Origin: an uncultured Lachnospiraceae bacterium
GTDB taxonomy: Bacteria > Bacillota > Clostridia > Lachnospirales > Lachnospiraceae
DNA: 62,495 bases
Direction: 5' to 3'
Assembly (NCBI GenBank): GCA_902761665.1
Contig: CACWLA010000007.1
Coordinates: 1 to 62,495 of the forward strand
Positions 8,156 through 16,488 of the stretch are shown piece after piece. The notes beneath the pieces were generated by a model. That model worked only from the letters and a program-made list of their open reading frames with translations. It searched no databases and was not told where the DNA came from. Made by a program: the position numbers and the translations under genes. Numbering within the stretch: position 1 is the stretch's first letter; the number at the start of each line of letters is the position of its first letter.

Positions 8156-8215
8156 TCATCTGCCGCGCGACATCATGATGCCGATCAGGACGGCAGCAAT
8201 CATTTTTTTCATCAT
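8156..8215 (-). CDS. Possible 19-residue hydrophobic peptide
   Basis: A tiny ORF, MMKKMIAAVLIGIMMSRGR, starts on an ATGA overlap with the stop of the CMD gene, and the GGAGGAAGA at the end of that gene would serve as its ribosome site. It has two lysines followed by a short hydrophobic stretch. It could be a real small membrane peptide at the end of the operon or chance; nothing identifies it. Confidence 0.22.
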   Translation of the reverse strand: MMKKMIAAVLIGIMMSRGR

Positions 8216-8544
8216 TCTTCCTCCTTCCAGACTTCCTTCGCGAGGCGGAACACCGCCCAGGCTTTCGGCCAGCCCACATACATCGCCGCGTGCGTGACGA
8301 TGGCGGCGATCTCTTCCTTCGTGACGCCGTGGGTCTTCGCGTTCTGCAGGTGGTAGGTCAGGGACGAATCGGTGATCCCCGACGCCATCAGGGCGACGAC
8401 GGTCACGATGCATTTGGTCTTTACGCTGATGGCCTCTTCGTTCCAGACTTCTCCGAAAAGCACGTCGTCGTTGAGGTGCGCGAACATCGGCGCGAAATCG
8501 CCGAGCTGGGTCCTTCCGGCGGTCTGTACTATCTTTTCACTCAT
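8212..8544 (-). CDS. Carboxymuconolactone decarboxylase family protein
   Basis: A 110-residue all-helical protein of the CMD/AhpD-like superfamily. It has the typical order: an N-terminal FGEVWNEEAISVKTKCIVTV helix, ASGITDSSLTYHL, then THGVTKEEIAAIVTHAAMYVGWPKAW, where the H...A..GWP pattern is standard. The CxxC pair of true AhpD is absent; a single Cys is followed by no second Cys, and the later His is kept, so it is not an AhpD-type peroxidase. Members often accompany esterases and oxidoreductases. The start overlaps the esterase stop by 8 bp, indicating translational coupling in a four-gene operon. Confidence 0.88.
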   Translation of the reverse strand: MSEKIVQTAGRTQLGDFAPMFAHLNDDVLFGEVWNEEAISVKTKCIVTVVALMASGITDSSLTYHLQNAKTHGVTKEEIAAIVTHAAMYVGWPKAWAVFRLAKEVWKEEE

Positions 8545-9460
8545 GGTTGTTTCCTCTGCATAATGTTTTTTTCAGAAATTTCACCCTCTGCTCGATCAGT
8601 TCCTTCACGATCCCGCTCCGCAGCATCATGTCATAGCCGTGGACGGTGCCTTTCGTATTGTGCAGCTCGACGGGGATCCCGTTTTCACGGAGCTTTTCCG
8701 CATAGAGGATCGCGCCGTCCCGCAGGCAGTCGAATTCCGCGGTCTCTATGTAGGTCATGGGGATGCCTGCGAAGGACTCCGCCTCGATGGGAGAGCGGTA
8801 GGCGAGCTTTCCTGCGGACTCATCCTGCACGTACCACTCGCCGTAGGTGTTCATGTCTTCCGTATTGCACATGGGCGTGTCGGTGTAGAGGCGAAGCGAT
8901 TCCGTTTCGCCGCAGTTGCCGACGGCCGGATAGGTGAGGAGCTGAGCACAGGGAACGGGGAGTCCCCGGTCGATCGCCATGAGGGTAACGGTCATGGAGA
9001 GCGTTCCGCCTGCGCTGTCGCCGCAAACGGCGATCGGGCTTCCTCCCGCAAGGACAAGGAGCCGCCGGTAAGCGGCAAAGCAGTCTTCCGGCGCCGCGGG
9101 GAAGGGGTGCTCCGGGGCGAGCCGGTAGTCGGGAAAGAGCACGCGGCAGCCGACGCGCTCCGCGTAGATCCGCGCGAGATCATACTGATACGGCGCGGCA
9201 GGAAAGGCGTAGCCCCCGCCGTGGCAGTAGAGAAGGCACGCCTTCGTCTTTTCCTCCGTCGGGACGCAGAGAAGCGCCCGCATAGAATGATCCCCGACGG
9301 GAATGATGAGCTTCTCGACCATGACCCTGCGGTCCGAGCGCTGACGGTCGAAGAGCAGCCCCATCATCTTCTGCATGCGCGGCATGCTTTCCTTCTTCAG
9401 GGGCGGGCGGATCACGGAGAGGAGTTTAAAGTCGGGATGAATGTCGTATTGCTTTTTCAT
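8537..9460 (-). CDS. Alpha/beta hydrolase, HSL-type esterase
   Basis: A 307-residue esterase of the hormone-sensitive-lipase group. It has the oxyanion-hole motif CHGGGYAFPAA, the nucleophile elbow VCGDSAGGTL with the catalytic Ser, the Asp/Glu region TAEFDCLRDGA, and the catalytic His in GTVHGYDMM. Such enzymes hydrolyse short acyl esters, for example acetylated sugars, in the cytoplasm; no signal peptide is seen. The start MKKQYDIH has AGGAAA upstream and is preferred over an extended N-terminus that begins inside the preceding gene. It lies 32 bp after the acetyltransferase and overlaps the CMD gene. Clustering with an isomerase suggests use on acyl-sugar-like compounds, which is inference. 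Confidence 0.88.
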   Translation of the reverse strand: MKKQYDIHPDFKLLSVIRPPLKKESMPRMQKMMGLLFDRQRSDRRVMVEKLIIPVGDHSMRALLCVPTEEKTKACLLYCHGGGYAFPAAPYQYDLARIYAERVGCRVLFPDYRLAPEHPFPAAPEDCFAAYRRLLVLAGGSPIAVCGDSAGGTLSMTVTLMAIDRGLPVPCAQLLTYPAVGNCGETESLRLYTDTPMCNTEDMNTYGEWYVQDESAGKLAYRSPIEAESFAGIPMTYIETAEFDCLRDGAILYAEKLRENGIPVELHNTKGTVHGYDMMLRSGIVKELIEQRVKFLKKTLCRGNNHE

Positions 9461-9492
9461 GTCATTTCCTACCGGACGGCAGTTCCGGCCAT

Positions 9493-10107
9493 TCATGCCG
9501 AGGGGCTGCGGGACCTGCCCGGGTCGTACGCCAGGCTGTATCTGGTGACCCCGTTTTCCGCCGTGCGCGTGCCGTACAGCTCGCAGCCGAGGTGGCGGTA
9601 CATATCTGCGTAATCTTTCATGTCCGTGTCAAAAAGGAGGGGGATGCCGAGCACATCCGCTTTTTTCTTTGCGAGATCAACGAGTCCGGAGGCGATCCCC
9701 TCACCCTGATGTGCTTTGTCCACGCAGACCATCAGGGCGTCCAGATGCCGTTTCTTCGCGAACTTTTCGTTCGCACGGCCGATCTCGTTTGCATAGCGGA
9801 GGATGGCTTTCATCCGGCTGTACGGGATCGCCCGCAGCATCCGGAAGATCATCCGGATCCGCGGGAGCACCGGCGCATGCGCCGAATCCTCGAGGCCGAT
9901 GAAGCCGGTCATTTCTTCGTTTGCGTACAGTTCCCCTGCCCGGTAAACGTAGTCGACATAGAGCGCCATGTATTTCATGACGTCGTCATGCCGCTCGGCT
10001 TCGCTGCCCCAGTTGTGGAAGAGTTCGTTCGAAACGAAGGCTTCCCCGACGGTTTTCCGGATCTTTTCCAGCTGTTCTTCCGACAGGTTTTCCGCTTTTC
10101 GGATCAT
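9493..10107 (-). CDS. GNAT family N-acetyltransferase
   Basis: A 204-residue acetyltransferase. The acetyl-CoA binding strand and loop are visible as HLDALMVCVDKAHQGEGIASGLVDLAKKKAD, where the Q-G-E-G-I-A core matches motif A (Q/RxxGxG/A) of GNAT enzymes. The N-terminal region (AENLSEEQLEKIRKTVGEAF) and the middle MTGFIGLEDS are ordinary for the fold. The acceptor substrate cannot be deduced. It is the second gene of the operon, 32 bp after the FucI-like isomerase gene and 32 bp before the esterase gene. Confidence 0.85.
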   Translation of the reverse strand: MIRKAENLSEEQLEKIRKTVGEAFVSNELFHNWGSEAERHDDVMKYMALYVDYVYRAGELYANEEMTGFIGLEDSAHAPVLPRIRMIFRMLRAIPYSRMKAILRYANEIGRANEKFAKKRHLDALMVCVDKAHQGEGIASGLVDLAKKKADVLGIPLLFDTDMKDYADMYRHLGCELYGTRTAENGVTRYSLAYDPGRSRSPSA

Positions 10108-10139
10108 GGCAAAACGCCTCCGCAGTCCGTTCCCCGGGC

Positions 10140-11336
10140 TCAGGCCTTTTCGCCGAGGAGTTCGAAGAAGGCCTCGATCTCATCGGCATGGCTGCCCTTG
10201 CAGAGGATGTGGTGGTTCCCGATCGGATCGGTCAGGAAGTAGGAGAAATCGTTCAGCGCGAGGCGGACCTGCGTGCGGCAGAGCATTTCGGAGAAAGGCG
10301 TCTCGAGGATGCGTGCTTCTGCGGCAAAGTGGCGGGAGAGATCCCCGGAGCACTTGAAAAGGGTGCAGGGGCCTTCGTCGAAGCTGCCCTGGACGGCGAC
10401 GCCGATCCCGGACTCAAAATGCGTGTTCAGGCAGAAACGGTCGGGCATGGTCACGGGCAGGGTGCAGTGCGCGAAGGTCGCGCAGCCTTCCTTCGTGTCG
10501 AAGCGGCTAGGATTGCACATGAAAAGGTCTTCGCCCGTGATGCTCCCGAGGACCGCCATGGAAAGGAGCGCCGGCATGTCGCCTTCGCAGCCGCCCCAGA
10601 TGCCGAGGCTGTTCAGGACGGAAAGCCCGAGGCAGCCGGTCGAATGTACGCTGTCGAGAAGGTCGAAGCAGCGCACGGAAACGCCGCACAGCCCGTACCG
10701 GTCGACAAGACGTTTGAACGCACCGTAGATCTGCAGCGCCTTTTCGGTCTCTTCCGGAGCGAAGGGCGCTTTTTTGAACATTTCGGTATACTCGTTATCC
10801 TCGTATTTCGCGAGGTCGATCTCCGCGAGGAGCTCCTCCATCGGGATCCGCACGAAGCCGAGACCGAGCTTTTTCTCCACGGCCGCTGCATCGTAGTCGC
10901 TGGCGATCAGCCACGAGGAAGGCTCCCCGATGCAGCCGAGCTTTTTGCCGCGAAGGTTCGAGGCGGCGCGGGACGCGTTCCGGAGCGCGCGGATCTTCCC
11001 TGCAAGCGCCGCGGTATCGCCGTGCAGGATCTGCCCCGATCCGCCGTGTTTTTTCAGGAAACTGAGGATCTCCATGGATGCGGCGAGGGAATTGGACTCC
11101 CCGCTCGTCAGAATGAAGCATTTCCGCTCTTTCAGCCGGTCGAAGACCTCGAGAAAATACCCTTCGCTCCCGCCCGAAGCCACGTAGAGGAGGGCAAACT
11201 CGTCGCGGAGGTATTCGTCAAGTTCCACCTTGCGAAGTTCCTCGCCGAGTTCCCGGCCGAGCTCGCTGATAAAGCGTGTCATGTGTCCGTCCGACGAAGC
11301 CGCCAGCGGGCTGCGGATCTGATAATAGTCGATCAT
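10140..11336 (-). CDS. L-fucose/L-arabinose isomerase-like protein
   Basis: A 398-residue protein resembling the short, cytoplasmic FucI/AraA-like proteins of Clostridia. Regions that support this are LDEYLRDEFALLYVASGGSEG (N-terminal Rossmann-like part), LGCIGEPSSWLIAS, the central GLCGVSVRCFDLLDSV, GGCEGDMPALLSM (Glu and Asp near the expected metal site), and the C-terminal GNHHILCKGSH, where HH is a usual metal or substrate contact. It probably converts an aldose and ketose, but the true sugar is unknown, and several such proteins are uncharacterised. The start MIDYYQIRS has GGGAGA upstream; an in-frame GTG a few codons earlier is possible. It leads the operon. Confidence 0.75.
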   Translation of the reverse strand: MIDYYQIRSPLAASSDGHMTRFISELGRELGEELRKVELDEYLRDEFALLYVASGGSEGYFLEVFDRLKERKCFILTSGESNSLAASMEILSFLKKHGGSGQILHGDTAALAGKIRALRNASRAASNLRGKKLGCIGEPSSWLIASDYDAAAVEKKLGLGFVRIPMEELLAEIDLAKYEDNEYTEMFKKAPFAPEETEKALQIYGAFKRLVDRYGLCGVSVRCFDLLDSVHSTGCLGLSVLNSLGIWGGCEGDMPALLSMAVLGSITGEDLFMCNPSRFDTKEGCATFAHCTLPVTMPDRFCLNTHFESGIGVAVQGSFDEGPCTLFKCSGDLSRHFAAEARILETPFSEMLCRTQVRLALNDFSYFLTDPIGNHHILCKGSHADEIEAFFELLGEKA

Positions 11337-11371
11337 GGTTTCTCCCTTCGTTTTCACTCGTTTACGGCGCT

Positions 11372-11380
11372 ATTATAACA
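11372..11380 (-). promoter_or_regulatory. Extended -10 promoter of the isomerase operon
   Basis: On the minus strand the sequence reads TGTTATAAT, a perfect extended -10 box, 36 bp upstream of the isomerase ATG. No good -35 was seen, as is common for extended -10 promoters. Confidence 0.5.
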
Positions 11381-11421
11381 CGAAAATACCGCGCCCGAAA
11401 AGCGTGTACCGTAAATAGCGC

Positions 11422-12480
11422 TCAGCCTATCTGCTTTTCGGCATCCAGGCTCCGCCGGTATTCGGTCGGCGTCTTCTGATTATGTTTCCTGAAGGAGCGG
11501 ATGAAGTTCTCCGGGTTTTCGTAACCGACCTGATACGCGATCTCGCGGACGGTCAGGTTGGTGGATTTCAGCAGGGCGGCGGCGTGCTTCATGCGGCTGT
11601 CGGCGAGGATGTCGCTGTATTTCCTTCCGCTGAGCTGCCGGATGAGCCGTGACATGTACTCCTCGGAATAACCGAAATGTTCCGCGATCTCCGAGAGGGA
11701 AGTGCTTCTGTGGTTTTCCTGGATGTACTGGCTGATCTCATAGGAAAGCCGCGATTTCTGCGCGTCGGAATCGCTGATCTCCGCCGTGTTTTCGTAGTAG
11801 CGGAGCAGTTTTCCGAAGAAGATGGAGAAATAGGCGTTCAGGATCGCTTCGTATTCCTGATAGCGGTTGATGTATTCCAGCATCATCTGCAGGATCAGAT
11901 CCTTGAGTTCCTGGTCGTTGCCGGTATGGAAGATCAGATAGTTGTTCTGCGCGGAGAAATGCAGGTTACGGACGAAGAAGTCCGAGAGGACGTTGTTACG
12001 GTAGAACAGGGGGTTCTTGAAGACGTTTTCAATGACTTTCGAGCTGTTGATCATGTTGATCACGATGCTGCTGTCCTGCACGGAAATGGAGTGGCTGACG
12101 CCGGGCGGAAGGATGCAGAAGTCCCCCATCCTGAGCGTCTGCCGCTTGCCGTTTATCTCCTGGATGCAGATCCCCTCGAAGACGTAGAAGGATTCGAAAT
12201 AGGTATGAAAATGCTGAAAGACGGGAGAGAAGCAGTTGTGTTTGCTGATGACCATGCCGATGTCCGGGTCGGAGTAGAAATATTCGTCCCGCATGGCTTC
12301 CGGCATGGTCTCCCGGAATTCCGGAATGACATAATGCTTCGCGAGACATTCCTGAAGGTCCAGAGAACGCAGAAAGGCGTCAAAGCGCGCAGGATCCTTC
12401 CTTGCTTCCTGATACCGCTGATAGAAAAGCTCTGCGTCGTTGTAGTTATGCAGGGACTGGATCAGTTCGATTTCGTTCAT
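11422..12480 (-). CDS. AraC family transcriptional regulator
   Basis: A 352-residue regulator. A cupin-like sensing domain occupies about residues 85-160 (HFHTYFESFYVFEG and CILPPGVSHSI), and a C-terminal double helix-turn-helix spans about residues 250-345, with LSEIAEHFGYSEEYMSRLIRQ and REIAYQVGYENPENFIRSFRK. The cupin fold suggests that it senses a sugar. It diverges from the sugar ABC operon across a 155-bp region with overlapping promoters, so it most likely controls that operon. The start MNEIEL was taken because GGAG stands upstream; longer reading would run through its own promoter. Confidence 0.9.
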   Translation of the reverse strand: MNEIELIQSLHNYNDAELFYQRYQEARKDPARFDAFLRSLDLQECLAKHYVIPEFRETMPEAMRDEYFYSDPDIGMVISKHNCFSPVFQHFHTYFESFYVFEGICIQEINGKRQTLRMGDFCILPPGVSHSISVQDSSIVINMINSSKVIENVFKNPLFYRNNVLSDFFVRNLHFSAQNNYLIFHTGNDQELKDLILQMMLEYINRYQEYEAILNAYFSIFFGKLLRYYENTAEISDSDAQKSRLSYEISQYIQENHRSTSLSEIAEHFGYSEEYMSRLIRQLSGRKYSDILADSRMKHAAALLKSTNLTVREIAYQVGYENPENFIRSFRKHNQKTPTEYRRSLDAEKQIG

Positions 12481-12521
12481 GATTCGCTCCGGGAGACAAA
12501 ATAAGTCAATAGTATAGATAA

Positions 12522-12566
12522 AATATAATATATTTGACAAAATCTGTCAATATGAATGATTATACT
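12522..12566. promoter_or_regulatory. Divergent promoters with a shared palindrome
   Basis: The palindrome TTGACAAAATCTGTCAA (12534-12550) provides a -35 box for each strand. On the minus strand TTGACA is followed after 17 bp by TATATT, a strong promoter for the araC-type gene. On the plus strand TTGACA is followed by GATTAT after 18 bp or TATACT after 21 bp. A protein bound to the palindrome would affect both directions. Operator function is inferred. Confidence 0.6.
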
Positions 12567-12579
12567 TAACGATTTGAAA

Positions 12580-12625
12580 CTTCCGCAAAATGATTATGAT
12601 GAAATCAAGAAAGTTTTTGCGGAAG
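12580..12625 (+). promoter_or_regulatory. 5'-UTR inverted repeat covering the ribosome site
   Basis: CTTCCGCAAAA (12580-12590) and TTTTGCGGAAG (12615-12625) form a perfect 11-bp inverted repeat with a 24-nt loop. The right arm contains the GGAAG that starts the ribosome site of the ABC ATPase gene (ATG 12636). If transcription starts near 12570, both arms are in the mRNA and pairing would hide the ribosome site. Confidence 0.5.
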
Positions 12626-12635
12626 GGTATTCCTG

Positions 12636-14129
12636 ATGACTCGGACAGTTGAGATCAAAAACATGTCAAAACGCTTCGGACCGACCGTGGCGCTTGACAA
12701 CGTAAGCTTTGAAGCGCACGGCGGAGAGATCCTGGGCCTGATCGGTGAAAACGGATCCGGAAAATCCACGGCAACGTCGATCTTTGCCGGGATGCAGCGC
12801 TGCGACAGCGGCGAGATGCTTTTCGAAGGAAAAGCCTGGTCACCGGTTTCCATGACGGATGCGCTGAACAAGGGTGTCGGCATGATCGTTCAGGAAAGCG
12901 GGACCGTAGCCGGGATCAGCGTGGCCGAAAACATTTTTCTCGGCGAAACGAAGGATTTCCGGAAAGGCCTGTTCATCGACAGAAAGCGCATGATCGAAGA
13001 AGCGCAGAAAGCCCTGGACGGCATCGGCGCTGACCATATCCGGGCGGACGCCGTGACAGGCACGCTGGATTTCCAGGACAGAAAGCTCACGGAGATCGCG
13101 AAGGTCATGGTGAAGGCGCCCCGCGTCCTGGTCGTGGACGAGACCACCACGGCGCTCTCGCAGAAAGGCCGCGACATCATCTACACCATCATGAACCGCA
13201 TGAAGGAAGAGGGAAAGACGGTGATCTTCATCTCCCACGACCTGGACGAGATCATGGAAAAATGCGACCGCCTGACGGTCCTGCGGGACGGGAAGATCAT
13301 CCGCACCTTCGAAAAGAACGAGTTCGATCCGGACGCCATCCGGACTTCCATGATCGGCCGTGAGATCGAAGGCAGCTACTACCGGGCGGATTACGGTGAG
13401 GAGACGGGTAAGGAAATTGTCCTCAGGGCTGAAGGCCTCTGCCTCGGCGACCAGCTGAAGGATCTTTCCTTTGAACTGCACGCAGGCGAGATCCTCGGCG
13501 TCGGCGGCCTCTCACACTGCGGGATGCACACGCTCGGCAAGGTGCTCTTCGGCGCGGAGAAGGCGGAAAAAGGCAGCTTTACCGTGAAGGGAAAGGCCGT
13601 CCGGAACGAAGCGGAAGCCATGCGGCTCGGCATCGGCTACGTCGCGAAAGACCGCGATACAGAGTCTCTGTGCACGGAAGCCAGCATTAAGGACAACATC
13701 GCCGTAGCCGGTCTCGACCGCTTTGCCGTGAAGAATTTCCTGATCCTTCCCGGAAAGGAAAAACAGTACGTGAACGAGCAGGTACAGGCCCTGAGCATCA
13801 AGTGCCGGAACGCCGACCAGTACGTATCCGCCCTGTCCGGCGGAAACAAGCAGAAGGTCGCTTTCGGCAAATGGACCGGGCGCCGCTCCGAGATCCTGAT
13901 CCTCGACTGCCCCACGCGCGGCGTGGACATCGGCGTCAAGCAGGCCATGTACCGGCTGATGGACCGGATCCGGAAGGAAGGCAGGTCCGTCCTGCTGATC
14001 TCGGAGGAACTTGCGGAGCTCATCGGGATGTCCGACCGTCTGCTGATCATGAAGGACGGCAGGCTGGAGAAGGAATTCAAAAGAGATCCGGAACTGACGG
14101 AGGCGGATGTGATCCGCTGCATGATCTGA
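12636..14129 (+). CDS. Sugar ABC transporter ATP-binding protein (RbsA/MglA type)
   Basis: A 497-residue protein with two fused nucleotide-binding domains, typical for pentose/galactoside importers. Domain 1 (about residues 1-240) has the Walker A LIGENGSGKSTATS and Walker B VLVVDETTTALS, but its ABC signature region (GTLDFQDRKLTEIAK) departs from the usual LSxGQxQ. Domain 2 (about 255-497) has a degenerate Walker A (GVGGLSHCGMHTL, no Lys), as in RbsA proteins, together with a good signature LSGGNKQKVAFGKW and Walker B LILDCPTRGVD. It powers uptake through the two permeases encoded next. First gene of the seven-gene operon. Confidence 0.92.
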   Translation: MTRTVEIKNMSKRFGPTVALDNVSFEAHGGEILGLIGENGSGKSTATSIFAGMQRCDSGEMLFEGKAWSPVSMTDALNKGVGMIVQESGTVAGISVAENIFLGETKDFRKGLFIDRKRMIEEAQKALDGIGADHIRADAVTGTLDFQDRKLTEIAKVMVKAPRVLVVDETTTALSQKGRDIIYTIMNRMKEEGKTVIFISHDLDEIMEKCDRLTVLRDGKIIRTFEKNEFDPDAIRTSMIGREIEGSYYRADYGEETGKEIVLRAEGLCLGDQLKDLSFELHAGEILGVGGLSHCGMHTLGKVLFGAEKAEKGSFTVKGKAVRNEAEAMRLGIGYVAKDRDTESLCTEASIKDNIAVAGLDRFAVKNFLILPGKEKQYVNEQVQALSIKCRNADQYVSALSGGNKQKVAFGKWTGRRSEILILDCPTRGVDIGVKQAMYRLMDRIRKEGRSVLLISEELAELIGMSDRLLIMKDGRLEKEFKRDPELTEADVIRCMI

Positions 14130-14138
14130 GGAGGCCCC

Positions 14139-15116
14139 ATGGAAAACGAGAAAAAGATACGGAAAGAAAACGTCAAGGCTGCCGTCTTTCGTTTCGCGCC
14201 CCTGGGCGGCCTCATCCTTCTCTTCGGGATCTTCATGGCTCTTGCGGTCATCAAGGACATCAATATCCCCTACAGTTTCAAGAACATCGTAAATCAGTCC
14301 GTCGTCGTGGTCGTGGCTGCGACGGGAGCGGTCTTCATCTATACGCTGGGATCGTTTGACATCTCCCTCGGCGCCTCGCTCTGCGTCAGCGCCCTGATCG
14401 GCGCCATGGCCTACAATGCAACGAAGAGCTTGCCGGTCATGCTGCTTACCTGCGTCGGGGTCGCCGTCCTGATCTCGCTGACCAGCTCGGTCCTCGCGTC
14501 CGTGTTCAACCTGCCGGTCTTCGTGACGACGATCGCCATGCTGTCGCTTTTAAGCGCCCTGGCCCTCGTGCTCATCGGTGCGAACGGGACCGGCGACGTG
14601 ATCCAGGTCCCTGCGGCAGCTGTCCGCGGGATCAACAACGTCTGGTTCAAACTGATCATCCTGGCGGTCTACCTGGGCATGTGCGTTTTCCTCTTCGACT
14701 TCATGAAGCTGGGACGCCGCGAGAAGTTCCAGGGCGGGAACCCGGTCTGTGCGAAGCTGACCGGCCTGAACGGAAAGCGCCTCGCCATCGCCGCATTCGC
14801 GATCGCCGGCGTCGGCGTCGGACTCGGCGCGTTCCTGACCATCACCTATGCACCGACGCTTTCGCGCAATACCGCATCCAGCGTCGGAATGGATATCATC
14901 ATTTCAATCGTTTTCGGCGGCATGCCGGTATCCGGCGGCGCCAGGAGCAAGATCTACTCCGCCGTGATCGGCGCCCTGTCCATGACGATGCTGAACCAGA
15001 TCATGCTGGCGCTCAGTCTGGACTCCGGGGTAGGACAGATCGTAAAGGCAATAATATTCCTGCTTGTCGTATCCATTTCCATGTCGAACAGCAAAGGGAA
15101 TATTTTACCGCGATAA
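14139..15116 (+). CDS. Sugar ABC transporter permease (first)
   Basis: A 325-residue polytopic membrane protein of the RbsC/BPD_transp_2 family with roughly eight to ten hydrophobic segments. The diagnostic stretch is FIYTLGSFDISLGASLCVSA near residues 65-85, matching the GxxDLSxG motif of these permeases, and VFGGMPVSGGARSKIYSA near the C-terminus matches the late GG(x)xxxGGxG motif. It starts 9 bp after the ATPase gene with a GAGG site and ends 22 bp before the binding-protein gene. A second, different permease follows, so the channel is probably a heterodimer. Confidence 0.9.
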   Translation: MENEKKIRKENVKAAVFRFAPLGGLILLFGIFMALAVIKDINIPYSFKNIVNQSVVVVVAATGAVFIYTLGSFDISLGASLCVSALIGAMAYNATKSLPVMLLTCVGVAVLISLTSSVLASVFNLPVFVTTIAMLSLLSALALVLIGANGTGDVIQVPAAAVRGINNVWFKLIILAVYLGMCVFLFDFMKLGRREKFQGGNPVCAKLTGLNGKRLAIAAFAIAGVGVGLGAFLTITYAPTLSRNTASSVGMDIIISIVFGGMPVSGGARSKIYSAVIGALSMTMLNQIMLALSLDSGVGQIVKAIIFLLVVSISMSNSKGNILPR

Positions 15117-15138
15117 ACAACATTTCAGGAGGAACAAA

Positions 15139-16419
15139 ATGAAGAACGGAATGAAACTCACGGCGCTGCTCATGGCTCTCGTCATGACCCTCTGCGCCTG
15201 CGGAACGAAGGGAAACGAATCGACCGCTTCTGCGGCGCCCGGAACGAGCACCGAAGCGCCCGGAAAGAGCACTGAGGCGCCTGCAACGACGGCTGCCGAA
15301 AAGACCGGTCCGGACGATTCCAAGAACGTGAAGATCGGCGTGCTGGTCTCTGACGTGACGAGTGCGGAAGCCCTGGCTTTCCGTGCCTACTATGAGGAAT
15401 ACATCCAGAAGCAGTACAACGTGACCTTCATGTATTCGGACGAACTGGCTGACGCCGCTGCCGAAGCCAGCGCGATCGACAACTTCATCGCCAACAACTG
15501 CAAGGCCATCATCTCCTTCGCGTCCGCAGACCGTCCCGCCCAGATCGAGACCTGCGAGAGCAACGGCGTGTACTATGCCGTCGCCACCGGTACTCTGACC
15601 GATGAACAGTATGAGACCTACAAGAACTACAAGTACTACGTCGGCGCTATCGGTCCGGATCTGATGACCGAATACATGGCCGGCTACGACATGGCCAAGT
15701 ACTACCTGGATCAGGGTTTCACGAAGTTCGGCATGTTCGGCGGTGCGACCCCCTACTACACTGAGATGCACATCTACCGTGCGGCCGGCATGCTGGTCGC
15801 CATGTGTGAAGCCGGCAAGGGTACCTACCTCGGCGCGAGCGATATGGGCGGCATGATCGGCGCCATCTACGGAGCCGGATGCCAGCTGACCCCGGCCAAG
15901 ATCGGCAGCGTGGAACTGTGCGGCTATGTCGGCGGCTACGATTTCGACGATGCGTGGTTCGGCAAACTGGCTGCCGTGGCCAACGATCCCAATGTGGAAG
16001 TCCTCCTTGCGGTCGGCTCCGGCCAGACGGCATTCGCAGGCTTCAAGCAGGCCTCACAGAAACTGGGCGACATTGACTGCTACACCGCCGATTCCGTCAA
16101 GCTCATGGAAAGCGGCACCCTGAACTATCTTGCCGGCAAGTTCTCCGCTTCCATCGGCCCGATCTTCATGGCTGTCCTGTCCGCCGTTCAGGGTCATCCG
16201 ATCCGCAATGCGGAAGGCAATGCCTTCGCCATCGGCCAGGGCTACTGGGTAGCCACCTCCGCGGAAGAAGCGAAGGAATACTACGCCGTTGACTCTTCCA
16301 AGACCGAACCGGCGTACACCAGGAACATGCTGGATAAGCTGTACAACGCTTCCTACAGCGATTTCGAAGCGTTCGTCAAGGCCTATTCCTTCGAGGAGAT
16401 CAAAGGCCTCGCCAAATAA
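15139..16419 (+). CDS. Sugar ABC transporter substrate-binding lipoprotein
   Basis: A 426-residue extracellular binding protein. The N-terminus is a lipoprotein signal (MKNGMKLTALLMALVMTLCAC, with the lipobox Cys near residue 21), followed by a Ser/Thr/Ala/Pro/Glu linker (about residues 25-55), then a periplasmic-binding fold beginning KIGVLVSDVTSAEAL. It is a divergent type I (sugar) binding protein, rich in Tyr, which suits carbohydrate stacking. The start is chosen at AGGAGG + ATG; the longer open frame reaches back into the permease gene. The gene is followed by a stem-loop that may protect its mRNA and raise its level over the permeases. Confidence 0.88.
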   Translation: MKNGMKLTALLMALVMTLCACGTKGNESTASAAPGTSTEAPGKSTEAPATTAAEKTGPDDSKNVKIGVLVSDVTSAEALAFRAYYEEYIQKQYNVTFMYSDELADAAAEASAIDNFIANNCKAIISFASADRPAQIETCESNGVYYAVATGTLTDEQYETYKNYKYYVGAIGPDLMTEYMAGYDMAKYYLDQGFTKFGMFGGATPYYTEMHIYRAAGMLVAMCEAGKGTYLGASDMGGMIGAIYGAGCQLTPAKIGSVELCGYVGGYDFDDAWFGKLAAVANDPNVEVLLAVGSGQTAFAGFKQASQKLGDIDCYTADSVKLMESGTLNYLAGKFSASIGPIFMAVLSAVQGHPIRNAEGNAFAIGQGYWVATSAEEAKEYYAVDSSKTEPAYTRNMLDKLYNASYSDFEAFVKAYSFEEIKGLAK

Positions 16420-16442
16420 GAAAGCGCAAGGAACAACAGGCT

Positions 16443-16464
16443 GTCCGGCACTGCGTGCCGGGAC
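16443..16464 (+). other. Intercistronic stem-loop after the binding-protein gene
   Basis: GTCCGGCAC and GTGCCGGGAC can pair around a 3-nt loop with one bulge. There is no T run, so it looks like an mRNA-stabilising or partial attenuating hairpin, as often found after binding-protein genes, rather than a full terminator. Confidence 0.5.
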
Positions 16465-16488
16465 TGAGAATTAACAGAGGCTGAAGCT

